Positions 52,225 to 61,202 of a stretch of 64,000 nt of DNA are shown piece by piece (position 1 is the first letter of the stretch; every line of letters starts with the position of its first letter). Made by a program: the position numbers and the translations under genes. Origin of the DNA: JANLYC01 sp963815445 (GTDB lineage Bacteria; Actinomycetota; Actinomycetes; Propionibacteriales; Nocardioidaceae); NCBI GenBank assembly GCA_963815445.1, contig CAWFGV010000004.1, positions 1 through 64,000 of the forward strand, in the 5' to 3' direction. The notes under the pieces were generated by a model. The model did not search any database. It was not told the DNA's origin and was given only the letters and a program-made list of their open reading frames with translations.

Positions 52225-52701
52225 TCACCGGTGGCCGTCGAAAAACGTCCGGATCAGCGCTGTGGCCTCGTCCTCGAGCACGCCACCGACCACCTCCGGC
52301 CGGTGGTTGAGCCGCCGGTCGCGAACAACGTCCCACAACGATCCGACCGCGCCGGCCTTGGGGTCATAGGCACCGAAGACCACGCGATCGAGCCGCGCCA
52401 GCACAATCGCACCGGCGCACATCGTGCACGGTTCGAGCGTCACCACGAGCGTGCATCCGGAGAGCCGCCACTCGCCCCGCTCCTGAGCCGCAGCCCTGAT
52501 CGCGACGACCTCGGCGTGGGCGGTCGGGTCGGCGGTGGCCTCGCGCAGGTTGGCGCCAGTCGACACGAGCTGACCATCGGCATCCACGACGAGAGCGCCG
52601 ATCGGTACGTCGTCCGAGGCCTCGGCCTGCCGCGCCACGACGAGCGCTCGGCGCATCAGGTCGTCGTACCGATGGCGCGCGTCGTCGCCCGTCGTACTCA
52701 T
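52225..52701 (-). CDS. tadA: tRNA adenosine(34) deaminase
   Basis: 158 residues. Zinc/catalytic motif TAHAEVVAIRAA (H-A-E) and TLEPCTMCAGAIV (P-C-x2-C) are intact. It converts A34 to inosine in tRNA-Arg(ACG). AGGAGCGG precedes ATG 52701. It is beside tRNA-Ser, and followed on the same strand upstream by a protein that accompanies TadA in actinobacteria (29-bp gap). Confidence 0.95.
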   Translation of the reverse strand: MSTTGDDARHRYDDLMRRALVVARQAEASDDVPIGALVVDADGQLVSTGANLREATADPTAHAEVVAIRAAAQERGEWRLSGCTLVVTLEPCTMCAGAIVLARLDRVVFGAYDPKAGAVGSLWDVVRDRRLNHRPEVVGGVLEDEATALIRTFFDGHR

Positions 52702-52730
52702 CGATCAACCGCTCCTGAGAAGGACGCGGT

Positions 52731-53231
52731 CTAGGCCATCGCGTTGTCGAGCAGGTCGTCGAACTGACGGCCGAACCCGAGCCGGAAGGCGATGTCACCG
52801 AGCAGCTCATCGGGATAGAGCTCGGCGTCGTCACACATCGCGCCGAGCTCCATGGCCGACAGGCCGAGATCGCCGAGCATCCCGAGGTCACCCGCGGGCT
52901 GGATCTGGTCGTCGTCATCGTCGGGAAGGGGCAGCTCGAGCCGGTCGACGACAGCCATCGCGAGCGGCGACTCGGTAGCGGCGCCGACGTCGGACAGCAG
53001 CAGCTGGACATGTCCGCCCGAGACCCGCGCGAGCACGAAGAAGTCCTCGTCGACGCTGACCATCCCGATGGTTCCCACGTCGGAGGGGAGCTGAGCGAGC
53101 GCGTGGAGCAGCACGTCGAGCTCGGTCGCGGCCCGCGGCGGGAGCGTGGAGACGGACCAGTCTCCGTCTTCACGTGAGGCGGCAACGGCAAAGTCGATGG
53201 CTGCTGCGGACTCTGCATCGATGGCGCTCAT
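52731..53231 (-). CDS. TadA-associated conserved actinobacterial protein
   Basis: 166 residues, strongly acidic (PLPDDDDDQI). It has VLLHALAQLPSDVGTIGMVS and DEDFFVLARVSGGHVQLLLSDV features typical of the actinobacterial family annotated as tRNA adenosine deaminase-associated protein. No enzyme motif is visible; a partner role is inferred from conserved neighbourhood. ATG 53231 is chosen by family start MSAIDAES. Confidence 0.75.
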   Translation of the reverse strand: MSAIDAESAAAIDFAVAASREDGDWSVSTLPPRAATELDVLLHALAQLPSDVGTIGMVSVDEDFFVLARVSGGHVQLLLSDVGAATESPLAMAVVDRLELPLPDDDDDQIQPAGDLGMLGDLGLSAMELGAMCDDAELYPDELLGDIAFRLGFGRQFDDLLDNAMA

Positions 53232-53360
53232 GCCTCGATGGTGACAGACGTGGGCTGGCGTGGCGAGCCCCATTCGACGGCTCTCAGGTGCTGATCGGGT
53301 GAACTCGTGCTGAAACACCTCGCCACGAGGCGGTCACGGCCATCCCCTAGGTTTGCCACC

Positions 53361-54002
53361 ATGCAGACTCACGTCGTGGACCACCCGCTCGTCGCCCACA
53401 AGCTCACCGTGCTGCGGGACGAACGCACCGACTCACCGACGTTCCGCCGGTTGACGGAGGAGCTGGTGACGCTGCTGGCGTACGAGGCGACCCGCGAGGT
53501 CCGGACCGAGGCGATCAGCATCACGACGCCGGTGGCGCCAGCCGAGGGCACCAAGCTGGCATCGCCGAAGCCGCTCGTCGTACCGATCCTGCGCGCCGGT
53601 CTCGGAATGCTCGAGGGGATGGTGCGGCTGCTGCCGACCGCCGAGGTGGGTTTCCTCGGGATGATCCGCGACGAGGACACACTCAAGGCGTCGACGTACG
53701 CCGAGCGGCTGCCCGACGACCTGTCCGGGCGCCAGTGCTACGTGCTCGACCCGATGCTGGCCACGGGCGGGACGCTGGCGGCCGCGATCAACTTCCTGGT
53801 CGAGCGCGGCGCTGACCACATCACGGCCATCTGTCTGTTGGCGGCCCCCGAAGGATGCGCGCGACTGGCGAAGGACCTGGCCGACCTCGACACACCGGTG
53901 ACCATCGTGACAGCCGCGATGGACGAGAAGCTCAACGAGAAGGGCTATATCGTGCCTGGCCTCGGAGACGCCGGCGACCGCCTCTACGGCATCGTCCACT
54001 GA
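53361..54002 (+). CDS. upp: Uracil phosphoribosyltransferase
   Basis: 213 residues. PRPP-binding loop DPMLATGGTLAAAINFL, N-terminal HVVDHPLVAHKLTVLRDE and C-terminal GYIVPGLGDAGDRLYGIVH are all conserved. It makes UMP from uracil and PRPP (salvage). TAGGTT (53348-53353) ends 7 nt before ATG 53361, fitting a leaderless mRNA. The E4 palindromic element follows 42 bp after its stop. Confidence 0.96.
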   Translation: MQTHVVDHPLVAHKLTVLRDERTDSPTFRRLTEELVTLLAYEATREVRTEAISITTPVAPAEGTKLASPKPLVVPILRAGLGMLEGMVRLLPTAEVGFLGMIRDEDTLKASTYAERLPDDLSGRQCYVLDPMLATGGTLAAAINFLVERGADHITAICLLAAPEGCARLAKDLADLDTPVTIVTAAMDEKLNEKGYIVPGLGDAGDRLYGIVH

Positions 54003-54044
54003 CCTACCCGGTCCTCTCCCTCGCCCCCGCTCAAGCACACGTCT

Positions 54045-54124
54045 GGCCCTCCGCGTTTGCCTAGTTCACAAGCCAGGTGGCTTCGTTACTAGGCGGATCT
54101 GCCTAGGGGAGTTGGCATTTGCCT
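54045..54124 (+). repeat. Palindromic intergenic element, copy E4
   Basis: Its first 40 bp are identical to E1 (GGCCCTCCGC, GTTTGCCTAGTTCACAAGCC, AGGTGGCTTC). The right arm is GTTACTAGGC; it ends GCATTTGCCT. It lies between upp and the 48-residue gene, both reading toward it. Confidence 0.9.
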
Positions 54125-54156
54125 TGTCCACCCTCGACTGTCGGGCTTGCGCGAGG

Positions 54157-54303
54157 TCAGCCGCCGAAGACTTGCACCGTGCCCGTTGCGACCACATAGA
54201 GCAGGGCGAGTACGACGATTCCGCCTAGGAGATAGCTCCAGGCCTTGCCTTTGGTGTCCTCGGGGTCTTCCGGGCCGTCATAGTCGTGGTGCGCTGAGTC
54301 CAT
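54157..54303 (-). CDS. 48-residue single-pass membrane protein between inverted elements
   Basis: MDSAHHDYDGPEDPEDTKGK then one membrane helix (AWSYLLGGIVVLALLYVVAT) and a short end GTVQVFGG. No family recognised. ATG 54303 follows GGAGG with 8 nt spacing; a longer frame exists but lacks support. It is flanked by copies E4 and E5 in inverted orientation. Confidence 0.55.
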   Translation of the reverse strand: MDSAHHDYDGPEDPEDTKGKAWSYLLGGIVVLALLYVVATGTVQVFGG

Positions 54304-54443
54304 CGGAAACGCCTCCATCGTTGCGGTGTGACCCGCTGAGCCGTGCCTGTGCACGCAGGAGAATACCCAGCCCCGCCTGGCCGCGCCGTGACCTCGCTCA
54401 CCGTCGTACGTCGGTCGGACCCCCACCACACGGCAGGTGAGAG

Positions 54444-54523
54444 AGCCAAGTACCCAGTCCGCAAGGCCAATTCGCCTAGTGCAGAAGCCACCTGGCTTGT
54501 GAACTAGGCAAACGCGGACGGCC
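54444..54523 (-). repeat. Palindromic intergenic element, copy E5
   Basis: Minus-strand copy with GGCCGTCCGC, GTTTGCCTAGTTCACAAGCC, AGGTGGCTTC and right arm TGCACTAGGC. It ends GTACTTGGCT. It lies upstream of the 48-residue gene and after the pntB stop. Confidence 0.88.
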
Positions 54524-54561
54524 AGGAGAAAGATGGGAGGCGGGGGATGGGTCGGTGGGGG

Positions 54562-55950
54562 TCAGAGGGACCTGACGGCGGAGAGGACTTTGCCGAGGGA
54601 GTCCTTGGCGTCACCGAACAGCAGGGTGGTCTTGGGATCGAACAGCAGGTCGTTCTCGATGCCGGCGAAGCCGGGCCGCATCGACCGCTTGAGGAAGATG
54701 ACCTGCTTGGCCTCGTCGGCCGCCAGGATCGGCATCCCGTAGATAGGGGCACCCGGCGTCGTCTTCGCCGCGGGATTGACGACGTCGTTCGCGCCGACCA
54801 CCAGGACCACGTCGGCCTGCTTGAACGCCGGGTTGATGTCGTCCATCTCCTTGAGCTGTTCGTACGGCACCTGCGCCTCGGCGAGCAGCACGTTCATGTG
54901 GCCTGGCATCCGGCCCGCCACCGGATGGATCGCGTAGTCGACCTCGATTCCCCTGGCCGTCAGCTCGTCGACCAGCTCCCGCAACGTGTGCTGCGCCTGC
55001 GCTACCGCGAGCCCGTATCCCGGCACGATGATCACGCGGTTGGCGTACTCCAGCAGGATCGCGACGTCCTCCGGCCCGCCCGACCGCACCGGCCGGTCCG
55101 ACGCCTCGCCGCCACCGAGCGTGGACCCGCCCTTCAGCGCACCGAACAAGATGTTGGCCAGGGACCGGCCCATGGCCGACGCCATCAACCGCGTCAGGAA
55201 CGTGCCGGACGCGCCGACCAGGGTGCCCGCGATCAACAGCAACGTGTTGCCGAGGACGTAGCCGCCGGCAGCAACGCTCAAACCCGTGAATGCGTTGAGC
55301 AGAGAGATCACGATGGGTACGTCGGCGCCGCCGACCGGAAGGACGAGCAGGACGCCCAGGCCGAGACCGACGACGGCGATGACCACACCGACCCAGAGCG
55401 AGATGTTGAGCACGAGCACGACCGACAGCCCGACCCCGGCAAGGAACGACCCCGCGAACAGCACCGGAAGGGCTGGGAACGTCACCGGCCTGGTCGTCAT
55501 CAGCTCCTGGAGCTTGGCGAAGGTGACCATCGACCCGGCGAAGCTGACCGTGCCGACCAGAATCGTGAACGCCGTGGCCACCAACGTGAACGTCGCAGCG
55601 TTGTCACCGCTGTCGAAACCGACGATCTCGTGCAGCTCCAGCAGCGCAACCAACGCAGCCGCGCCTCCGCCGACCCCGTTGAACAAGGCCACCAACTGCG
55701 GCATCTGGGTCATCTGCACCCGCCGGGCCGCCAACACACCGACGATCGTGCCGACGGCGATGGCGATGAGAATCAGCTCGCGGTGCTGCAGGCCCTTCGT
55801 CGTCATGACCGTGACGGTGGCCAGTACCGCACCGGCTGCACCGAGCAGGTTGCCGTTGCGCGCCGTGCGCGGCGACGACAGTCCCTTGAGCGCCAGGATG
55901 AAGCAGACGGCCGCGATCAGGTAGAGCAGGCCGAGCGAGGTCCCGCTCAT
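54562..55950 (-). CDS. pntB: NAD(P) transhydrogenase beta subunit
   Basis: 462 residues. N-terminal membrane domain of about 9 helices (LGLLYLIAAVCFILALKGLS onward) and C-terminal NADP-binding domain III with VIIVPGYGLAVAQAQHTLRE and VLVVGANDVVNPAA motifs. With PntA it couples hydride transfer between NADH and NADP+ to proton translocation. The start overlaps the small PntA membrane subunit (ATGA). Confidence 0.95.
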   Translation of the reverse strand: MSGTSLGLLYLIAAVCFILALKGLSSPRTARNGNLLGAAGAVLATVTVMTTKGLQHRELILIAIAVGTIVGVLAARRVQMTQMPQLVALFNGVGGGAAALVALLELHEIVGFDSGDNAATFTLVATAFTILVGTVSFAGSMVTFAKLQELMTTRPVTFPALPVLFAGSFLAGVGLSVVLVLNISLWVGVVIAVVGLGLGVLLVLPVGGADVPIVISLLNAFTGLSVAAGGYVLGNTLLLIAGTLVGASGTFLTRLMASAMGRSLANILFGALKGGSTLGGGEASDRPVRSGGPEDVAILLEYANRVIIVPGYGLAVAQAQHTLRELVDELTARGIEVDYAIHPVAGRMPGHMNVLLAEAQVPYEQLKEMDDINPAFKQADVVLVVGANDVVNPAAKTTPGAPIYGMPILAADEAKQVIFLKRSMRPGFAGIENDLLFDPKTTLLFGDAKDSLGKVLSAVRSL

Positions 55951-56246
55951 CCGCGCGGCTCTTTCTTGCGGCCGGTGAACATCTGGAGCATCCGGTCGGT
56001 GACCACGAACCCGCCCACCATGTTGATGGTGGCGAGGACGATCGCGATCAGGCCGACGACCGTCGCCACCGTCGAGTCGCTCGTCCCGGTGACGAGGACG
56101 GCTCCGACCAGGATGATGCCGTGGATCGCGTTGGCGCCTGACATCAACGGTGTGTGCAACGTCGACGAGACCTTGGAGATCACCTCGACGCCGACGAACA
56201 CGCTCAGCACGAAGATCGTCAGCCAGATCAGATCGGACTCGCTCAT
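55947..56246 (-). CDS. pntAB: NAD(P) transhydrogenase alpha subunit, membrane part
   Basis: 99 residues with three to four helices: IWLTIFVLSVFVGVEVISKV, LHTPLMSGANAIHGIILVGA and the VGLIAIVLATINMVGGFVVT segment. LHTPLMSGANAIHG is the conserved PntA/PntB membrane signature. As in many bacteria, the PntA polypeptide is split in two genes. Overlapped at both ends by ATGA with pntAA and pntB. Confidence 0.93.
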   Translation of the reverse strand: MSESDLIWLTIFVLSVFVGVEVISKVSSTLHTPLMSGANAIHGIILVGAVLVTGTSDSTVATVVGLIAIVLATINMVGGFVVTDRMLQMFTGRKKEPRG

Positions 56247-57367
56247 AGGGCGTCCTCCATTGCCCGACGGGTGGCGTCGTTGACGACGTCGCCCTGGTGG
56301 GTGACACAACACCCGGCGACGATCTCGTCCCCGAAGTCCGGCGCAAACACTTCGTCGACCGTCATCAGCGTGATCAGGTTGACGAGGTTCTGCGCGTAGA
56401 GCTTGCTGGCGGGGCCTGGCAGCTGACTCGGCACGTTCAGCGCTCCCCAGAGCTGCACGTTGCCCAGCTGAACGACACTGCCAGGAACCGATCCCTCGAC
56501 GTTCCCGCCCGACTCGGCCGCCAGGTCGACGACCACCGATCCCGGCCCCATCGTCTCGACCATCGCCCTGGTGACCAGCCTGGGTGCGGCTCGGCCGGGA
56601 ACCGCTGCCGTCGTGATCAGCGCGTCGGCCGCCGTGATGTACGGCGTCAACAGCTCGCGCTGTCGCTGCGCCCGGTCCTCGGTCATCTCACGGGCATAGC
56701 CACCGGCACCGTCGAGGGTGTCGAGCTCGAGCTCGATGGCGATGGCGCCCATCGAGCGGATCTCCTCCGCAGCCGCGGCACGGACGTCGTACGCCTTGAC
56801 GACGGCACCGAGCCGCTTCGCGGTGGCGATGGCCTGCAGTCCGGCCACACCGGCACCGAGCACCACCACCTCCGCAGGAGGGATCGTCCCGGCCGCGGTC
56901 ATGTTCAGAGGGAAGAAGCGCCGTAGCATCCCGGCGGCGACAAGTGCGCAACGGTAGCCCGCGACGAGGGCCTGCGAGCTGAGGGCATCCATCGACTGTG
57001 CCCGGGAGATCCGCGGGATGAGTTCCATCGCGAAGGAGGTGATCTGAAGGTCGGCCCGTTCGACCACCGAGCTCAGTGCCTGCGTGCTCGGGAAGAACGA
57101 GACCGTCGCGCAACCGGGACGCAACTCCCGGATCTGCTGGCTCGTCAACGGCTGGACGGACAGGACCAGGTCGGCCTGTTCGAGCCCGGCTCCATCGATG
57201 CTCGCACCGGCCTCGACGTAGAGCTCGTCGCTGTACTGCGCCTGCTGCCCGGCCCCCGTCTCGACGGTCACGTCGTACCCGAGCCGTGTCAGCTTCGAGA
57301 CCAGCTCGGGGACCATGGCCACGCGAGCCTCACCCTCGAGCGTCTCCTTCACGATCGCAACGAGCAC
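56243..57367 (-). CDS. pntAA: NAD(P) transhydrogenase alpha subunit, NAD-binding part
   Basis: 374 residues. Alanine dehydrogenase/PNT N-terminal domain (AIVKETLEGEARVAMVPELV) and the NAD-binding loop VVLGAGVAGLQAIATAKRLG with the RVPAAPRLVTRAMV-like segment (PGRAAPRLVT). GTG 57367 has TAGGTT (57379-57374) 6 nt upstream; the leaderless transcript probably carries all three pnt genes. Confidence 0.95.
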   Translation of the reverse strand: MLVAIVKETLEGEARVAMVPELVSKLTRLGYDVTVETGAGQQAQYSDELYVEAGASIDGAGLEQADLVLSVQPLTSQQIRELRPGCATVSFFPSTQALSSVVERADLQITSFAMELIPRISRAQSMDALSSQALVAGYRCALVAAGMLRRFFPLNMTAAGTIPPAEVVVLGAGVAGLQAIATAKRLGAVVKAYDVRAAAAEEIRSMGAIAIELELDTLDGAGGYAREMTEDRAQRQRELLTPYITAADALITTAAVPGRAAPRLVTRAMVETMGPGSVVVDLAAESGGNVEGSVPGSVVQLGNVQLWGALNVPSQLPGPASKLYAQNLVNLITLMTVDEVFAPDFGDEIVAGCCVTHQGDVVNDATRRAMEDAL

Positions 57368-57494
57368 GTGCCGAACCTAGAGCAAAACGCTCTGGTGTGA
57401 CACAGCCTCGGCAGAGTGTCTCAAAACAAGACGGAAGTCCGCCCGCCAGGACCAGGGCACCGCGCCCCCGAACGACGCCCTGGCCCTGAGTCAC

Positions 57495-58031
57495 TCAGAC
57501 CGACAAGGCTGCGCAGAGGTCCTCCGTGGACCCGTTCGGACCGAGGGCGATGTAGCGCTTGCCGTCCGGATCGACGGTCATCGACGAGTCCTTCCCGCCG
57601 ACGCGATAGAGCCCTGCCGCCATCTCGTTGCCGGGCGGGATCGTGGCGCCGAAATGCCCGGTGACGATCGTGATCGACGCGAACGACCCGTCTGGGTAAT
57701 AGGTGATGCGCCCCCGGCCGCTGATGTCGACCACCTTCGACGCCCCAGTGTCCACGTTCGTGTAGCGCATCACCAAGGGACCCCTCCACAACTCGGCCTG
57801 GTGGGTCCCGTCCTCGTAGGTGGCCAGCACCTTGTAGTACTCCTTGTCGCGGAGCACGTGCTCGTGCACGGCGAACGAGCAGGCGTGTCCGGCGGGCACG
57901 TCGACGTCCGGCTGGTGGTAGCGGATCCACGACGACGAGTCCGGGTCTGCGGACGCCGTGGCGGCGGGGGCCACCGCGAGCAGGCCGACCGACATGGCCA
58001 GTGCCGCGGCGGTGGAGAGGATCTTCTTCAT
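57495..58031 (-). CDS. Secreted protein of unknown function
   Basis: 178 residues. Signal peptide MKKILSTAAALAMSVGLLAV with cleavage near ATASA. The mature part has no family I recognise; it is about 150 residues of mixed strand with a Cys pair (ACSFAV, LCAAL) that could close a disulfide. AAGGGG precedes ATG 58031. It is divergent from a CGNR regulator, with a dyad between, so likely controlled by it. Confidence 0.75.
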   Translation of the reverse strand: MKKILSTAAALAMSVGLLAVAPAATASADPDSSSWIRYHQPDVDVPAGHACSFAVHEHVLRDKEYYKVLATYEDGTHQAELWRGPLVMRYTNVDTGASKVVDISGRGRITYYPDGSFASITIVTGHFGATIPPGNEMAAGLYRVGGKDSSMTVDPDGKRYIALGPNGSTEDLCAALSV

Positions 58032-58064
58032 GGGTGCGACCCCTTCGTTTGACCGGTCATGCGG

Positions 58065-58098
58065 TACTAACCGGTTAATTGATCTTTATTGGTTAGTA
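58065..58098. promoter_or_regulatory. Candidate operator between secreted protein and CGNR regulator
   Basis: TACTAACC (58065-58072) and GGTTAGTA (58091-58098) are perfect 8-bp inverted arms; a direct GGTTA pair starts at 58073 and 58091. The 34-bp site is strikingly AT-rich for this genome and lies between divergent genes, 33 bp from one start and 42 bp from the other. Confidence 0.6.
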
Positions 58099-58140
58099 GA
58101 ACACCACACCCTTGGCCACCTCGCAAGGCACAATGGGCAG

Positions 58141-58776
58141 ATGTACTGGCAGGAGATCGACGGGCTGAGGGTGCCTCGCCGTATCGGCGGGCACCCCGCG
58201 CTCGACTTCTGCAACACCTGGGCCGGGTGGGACGACCTGACCAACCCACGCGGGGAGTGGCTCAAGACGTACGACCACCTGACCGTCTGGGCCATGCACG
58301 CCGAGCTCGTCTCGTCCGACGACGTGCGGCGGACACGTCACCAGGCAGCCCGCGACCCGCATCGGGCGCGAACCGTCCTGGCCGCCGCGCGTGGCCTGCG
58401 CACCGCGACCCACACGGCCGTCCTCGACCCCGGTGACGCTCGGGCAACGGCCGTCGTGACCGGCCAGGTCCGGCGCAGTGGCGCCGCCATCCGGATCGAG
58501 CCCGGCCACCCACCGCGATGGTCCTTCCCCCGAGAGTGCGGCCTGGACCTACCGCTGCTGGCGGTGGCCTGGAGCGTCGGCGATCTGCTGACCGAGGCCG
58601 AGCTCGGCCGCGTTCGGGCCTGTCCCGGGCACGAGTGCGGCTGGCTGTTTCTCGACACGAGTGGTCGCCGTCGTTGGTGCAGCATGTCGTCCTGCGGCAA
58701 CCGGGCCAAGGTCAGTGCATTCGCGCAACGGCGACGGGTCATCCCCCATACCGACCAGCGGGCGACCGATCACTAG
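58141..58776 (+). CDS. CGNR zinc-finger regulator (ABATE domain)
   Basis: 211 residues. N-terminal ABATE-type region (ALDFCNTWAGWDD) and C-terminal zinc finger RACPGHECGWLFLDTSGRRR then WCSMSSCGNRAK with the CGNR signature. Such proteins are probable stress- or ligand-responsive transcription regulators. ATG 58141 is chosen because it opens MYWQEIDGLRVPRRIGGHPA just before the ABATE segment; CACAAT (58129-58134) ends 6 nt upstream. It is divergent from a secreted protein over a clear dyad. Confidence 0.85.
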   Translation: MYWQEIDGLRVPRRIGGHPALDFCNTWAGWDDLTNPRGEWLKTYDHLTVWAMHAELVSSDDVRRTRHQAARDPHRARTVLAAARGLRTATHTAVLDPGDARATAVVTGQVRRSGAAIRIEPGHPPRWSFPRECGLDLPLLAVAWSVGDLLTEAELGRVRACPGHECGWLFLDTSGRRRWCSMSSCGNRAKVSAFAQRRRVIPHTDQRATDH

Positions 58777-58913
58777 ACGCACGGGAAGTCGGCCGCGGAG
58801 CGTTCGACACTTCTGTTTGTGGTTGGTCCCCGAAGGGAGCCCCGACCTACGTGTGCGCGGCGGTTTGGTCGTGAACCGTTGTACTTCTCGGTCGCGCGCG
58901 CGAGAATCTGACG

Positions 58914-61100
58914 ATGGGTGGGGACATAGTTCCGACGTTTTGCCCGTTGTGTGTATCGCGCTGTGGGGCGCGCGCCGAGCTCCGCGATGGGACCCTGCTC
59001 GCGATGCATCCAGATCCGTCCCACCCTACGGGTAAGGCCATTTGCCTGAAGGGCAAAGCGGCGCCGGAGATCGTGTACCACGCCTCGCGCCTTCTCCACC
59101 CGCTGAGGCGCACGAAGCCGAAGGATGCCGCAGATCCGGGGTGGGAACGCATCACGTGGAATGAGGCGTTGGACGCTGTCGCCACGCAGCTCAAGATCGC
59201 GGCAGCGACCGACGGGCCCGAGTCGGTGGGGTTCAGCTCGAGCTCGCCGTCGACCTCCGCAATCAGCGACGCGGTCGACTGGGTTCAGCGGCTCATCCGT
59301 GCGTTTGGGAGCCCGAACTACTGCGGCTACATGGAGCTGTGCGGCTGGGGCCGATACCTGGCGCCCCTGTACACCTTTGGTGCGTCCGTGCCCGGCGTCT
59401 ATCTGCCGGACCTCGAGAACGCCGGGTGCATCTTGCTCTGGGGATACAACCCATCCGTGGCGCGGCTGGCGCACGCCACCAGCACGGTCGCTGCAGTCAG
59501 GCGGGGTGCGAAGCTGATCGTGGTCGACCCGCGCAAGGTGGGTCTTGCCGCCAAGGCCGACCACTGGCTCCGGGTTCGACCCGGAACCGACGCGGCTCTC
59601 GCCTTGTCACTCACCCACGTCATGATCGACAACGGCTGGTACGACGCGGACTTCGTCCGCGACTGGACCAACGCGGCTGACGTCGTCGACGGTCAGACAG
59701 TGTGGAACTTACTCACGTCGCGCTGCGCGGAGTTTGCCCCGGACCGTGCCGAGGCCATCACCGGTGTGCCGGCGGCCGACATCGTCGCCGCTGCGAGGAC
59801 GATCTGGGAGGCCCGGCCAGTCGCCTTCTACACCTGGAGTGGACTGGAGCAGCACAACGGGGCAACGCAAACCGTGCGTGCGATCAATGTGCTCTACGCC
59901 TTGACCGGAAGCCTGGACGTGCCGGGCGGGAACGTGCTGTTCGAGGAGGTCCCGTCGAACCCTATCGACGGCAGTGAGTTCCTTTCCGATGCGCGGCCCC
60001 CGGCGGTGGGCGCGGACCAACGCCCGCTCGGCCCGGCTCGCTTCGAGTTCGTCACCGGCGAGGACTTCTACACCGCGGTCCTCGACGGCCGGATCAAGTC
60101 CCTGGTGGGCTTCGGCGGCAACATGGTGATGGCCCACGCGGACAGCCGCCGCGGCCGCGAGGCACTGCGCCGCCTGGACTTCTTCGTCCAGGCCGACCTC
60201 TTCATGACCCCGACAGCGGAGCTCGCGGACATCGTGCTGCCGGTCACGACGCCGTTCGAGTCCGAGGCACTGAAGATCGGTTTCGAGTACAGCCAGGAGG
60301 CGCAGTCGCTCGTCCAGCTCCGACAACCCCTCGTAGCCGCTCGCGGCGAAGCACGCTCGGATCTTCAGATCGTCTTCGACCTCGCGACCCGGCTCGGCCT
60401 GGGAGCGCACTTCTGGAACGGCGACATCGAAGCGGCGTTCCGTCACCAGCTCGCACCGAGCGGAATCACCCTGGAAGACCTGCGGGCCCACCCCGAGGGA
60501 GTCCGGGTACCGCTGACCACCCGCTACCGCAAGTACGCCGACTCAGGATTCGCGACGCCGTCGCACAAGGTGGAGCTGTACTCCACCACCCTCGCCGCCC
60601 ATGGCTATGAACCACTGCCAGTATTCGAGGAACCCCTGATCAGCCCTCGCTCCCGCCCCGACCTTGCCGATCGGTACCCCTTGGTCCTCAGCTGCGCCAA
60701 GTCGCTGTTCTTCTGCGAAACACAGCATCGGCAGGTGGTCGCCCTGCGCAAGAGTGCACCTGACCCCCTGGTCGAGCTGCACCCGTCGACGGCCGAGACC
60801 CGAGGTATCAAAGCGGGTGACTGGGTATCCCTGGAGACCCCACAGGGCAGCGTCCGTGCCCGGGCGAAGCTCAACGCCTCACTCGACCCCCAGGTCGTCT
60901 TCGGCCAACACGGCTGGTGGGAGGCCTGCGATGAACTGGGAATGCCTGGCTACCCGCCCTTCGGCCCCGACAGCGCGAACCTCAATCTCGTGCTGCCTCA
61001 GACACCCAGCGATCCCATCAGTGGCAGCTCGCCCATGCGGGCGAGTGTGTGCGAAGTCTCGCCGATCGCTGCGGTAGCGCCGGCACACGCTGGGCGCTGA
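58914..61100 (+). CDS. Molybdopterin oxidoreductase (formate-dehydrogenase-like), stand-alone
   Basis: 728 residues of the DMSO-reductase superfamily. An N-terminal 4Fe-4S cluster is formed by C10, C13, C17 and C44. A Cys in YMELCGWGRYL (C143) sits near where formate dehydrogenase has Sec/Cys as Mo ligand. Molybdopterin-binding segments (LLWGYNPSVAR, RVRPGTDAALALSL, CGA/NMVMAHADS-like) and a C-terminal MopB_CT (LVELHPSTAETRGIKAGDWV) follow. No twin-arginine signal, so cytoplasmic. No Fe-S or membrane subunit is adjacent; the electron partner is unknown. It is next to a CGNR regulator but not clearly in its operon. Confidence 0.88.
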   Translation: MGGDIVPTFCPLCVSRCGARAELRDGTLLAMHPDPSHPTGKAICLKGKAAPEIVYHASRLLHPLRRTKPKDAADPGWERITWNEALDAVATQLKIAAATDGPESVGFSSSSPSTSAISDAVDWVQRLIRAFGSPNYCGYMELCGWGRYLAPLYTFGASVPGVYLPDLENAGCILLWGYNPSVARLAHATSTVAAVRRGAKLIVVDPRKVGLAAKADHWLRVRPGTDAALALSLTHVMIDNGWYDADFVRDWTNAADVVDGQTVWNLLTSRCAEFAPDRAEAITGVPAADIVAAARTIWEARPVAFYTWSGLEQHNGATQTVRAINVLYALTGSLDVPGGNVLFEEVPSNPIDGSEFLSDARPPAVGADQRPLGPARFEFVTGEDFYTAVLDGRIKSLVGFGGNMVMAHADSRRGREALRRLDFFVQADLFMTPTAELADIVLPVTTPFESEALKIGFEYSQEAQSLVQLRQPLVAARGEARSDLQIVFDLATRLGLGAHFWNGDIEAAFRHQLAPSGITLEDLRAHPEGVRVPLTTRYRKYADSGFATPSHKVELYSTTLAAHGYEPLPVFEEPLISPRSRPDLADRYPLVLSCAKSLFFCETQHRQVVALRKSAPDPLVELHPSTAETRGIKAGDWVSLETPQGSVRARAKLNASLDPQVVFGQHGWWEACDELGMPGYPPFGPDSANLNLVLPQTPSDPISGSSPMRASVCEVSPIAAVAPAHAGR

Positions 61101-61202
61101 CCCTGTGAGCACGGCGGGCTGAGGGACGATGATCGGCAATCCCTGCGGGCTGTGCGGACTGCCGTGACCCATACCCGCGCTGACCTCCGCAAACGCGCTG
61201 AT

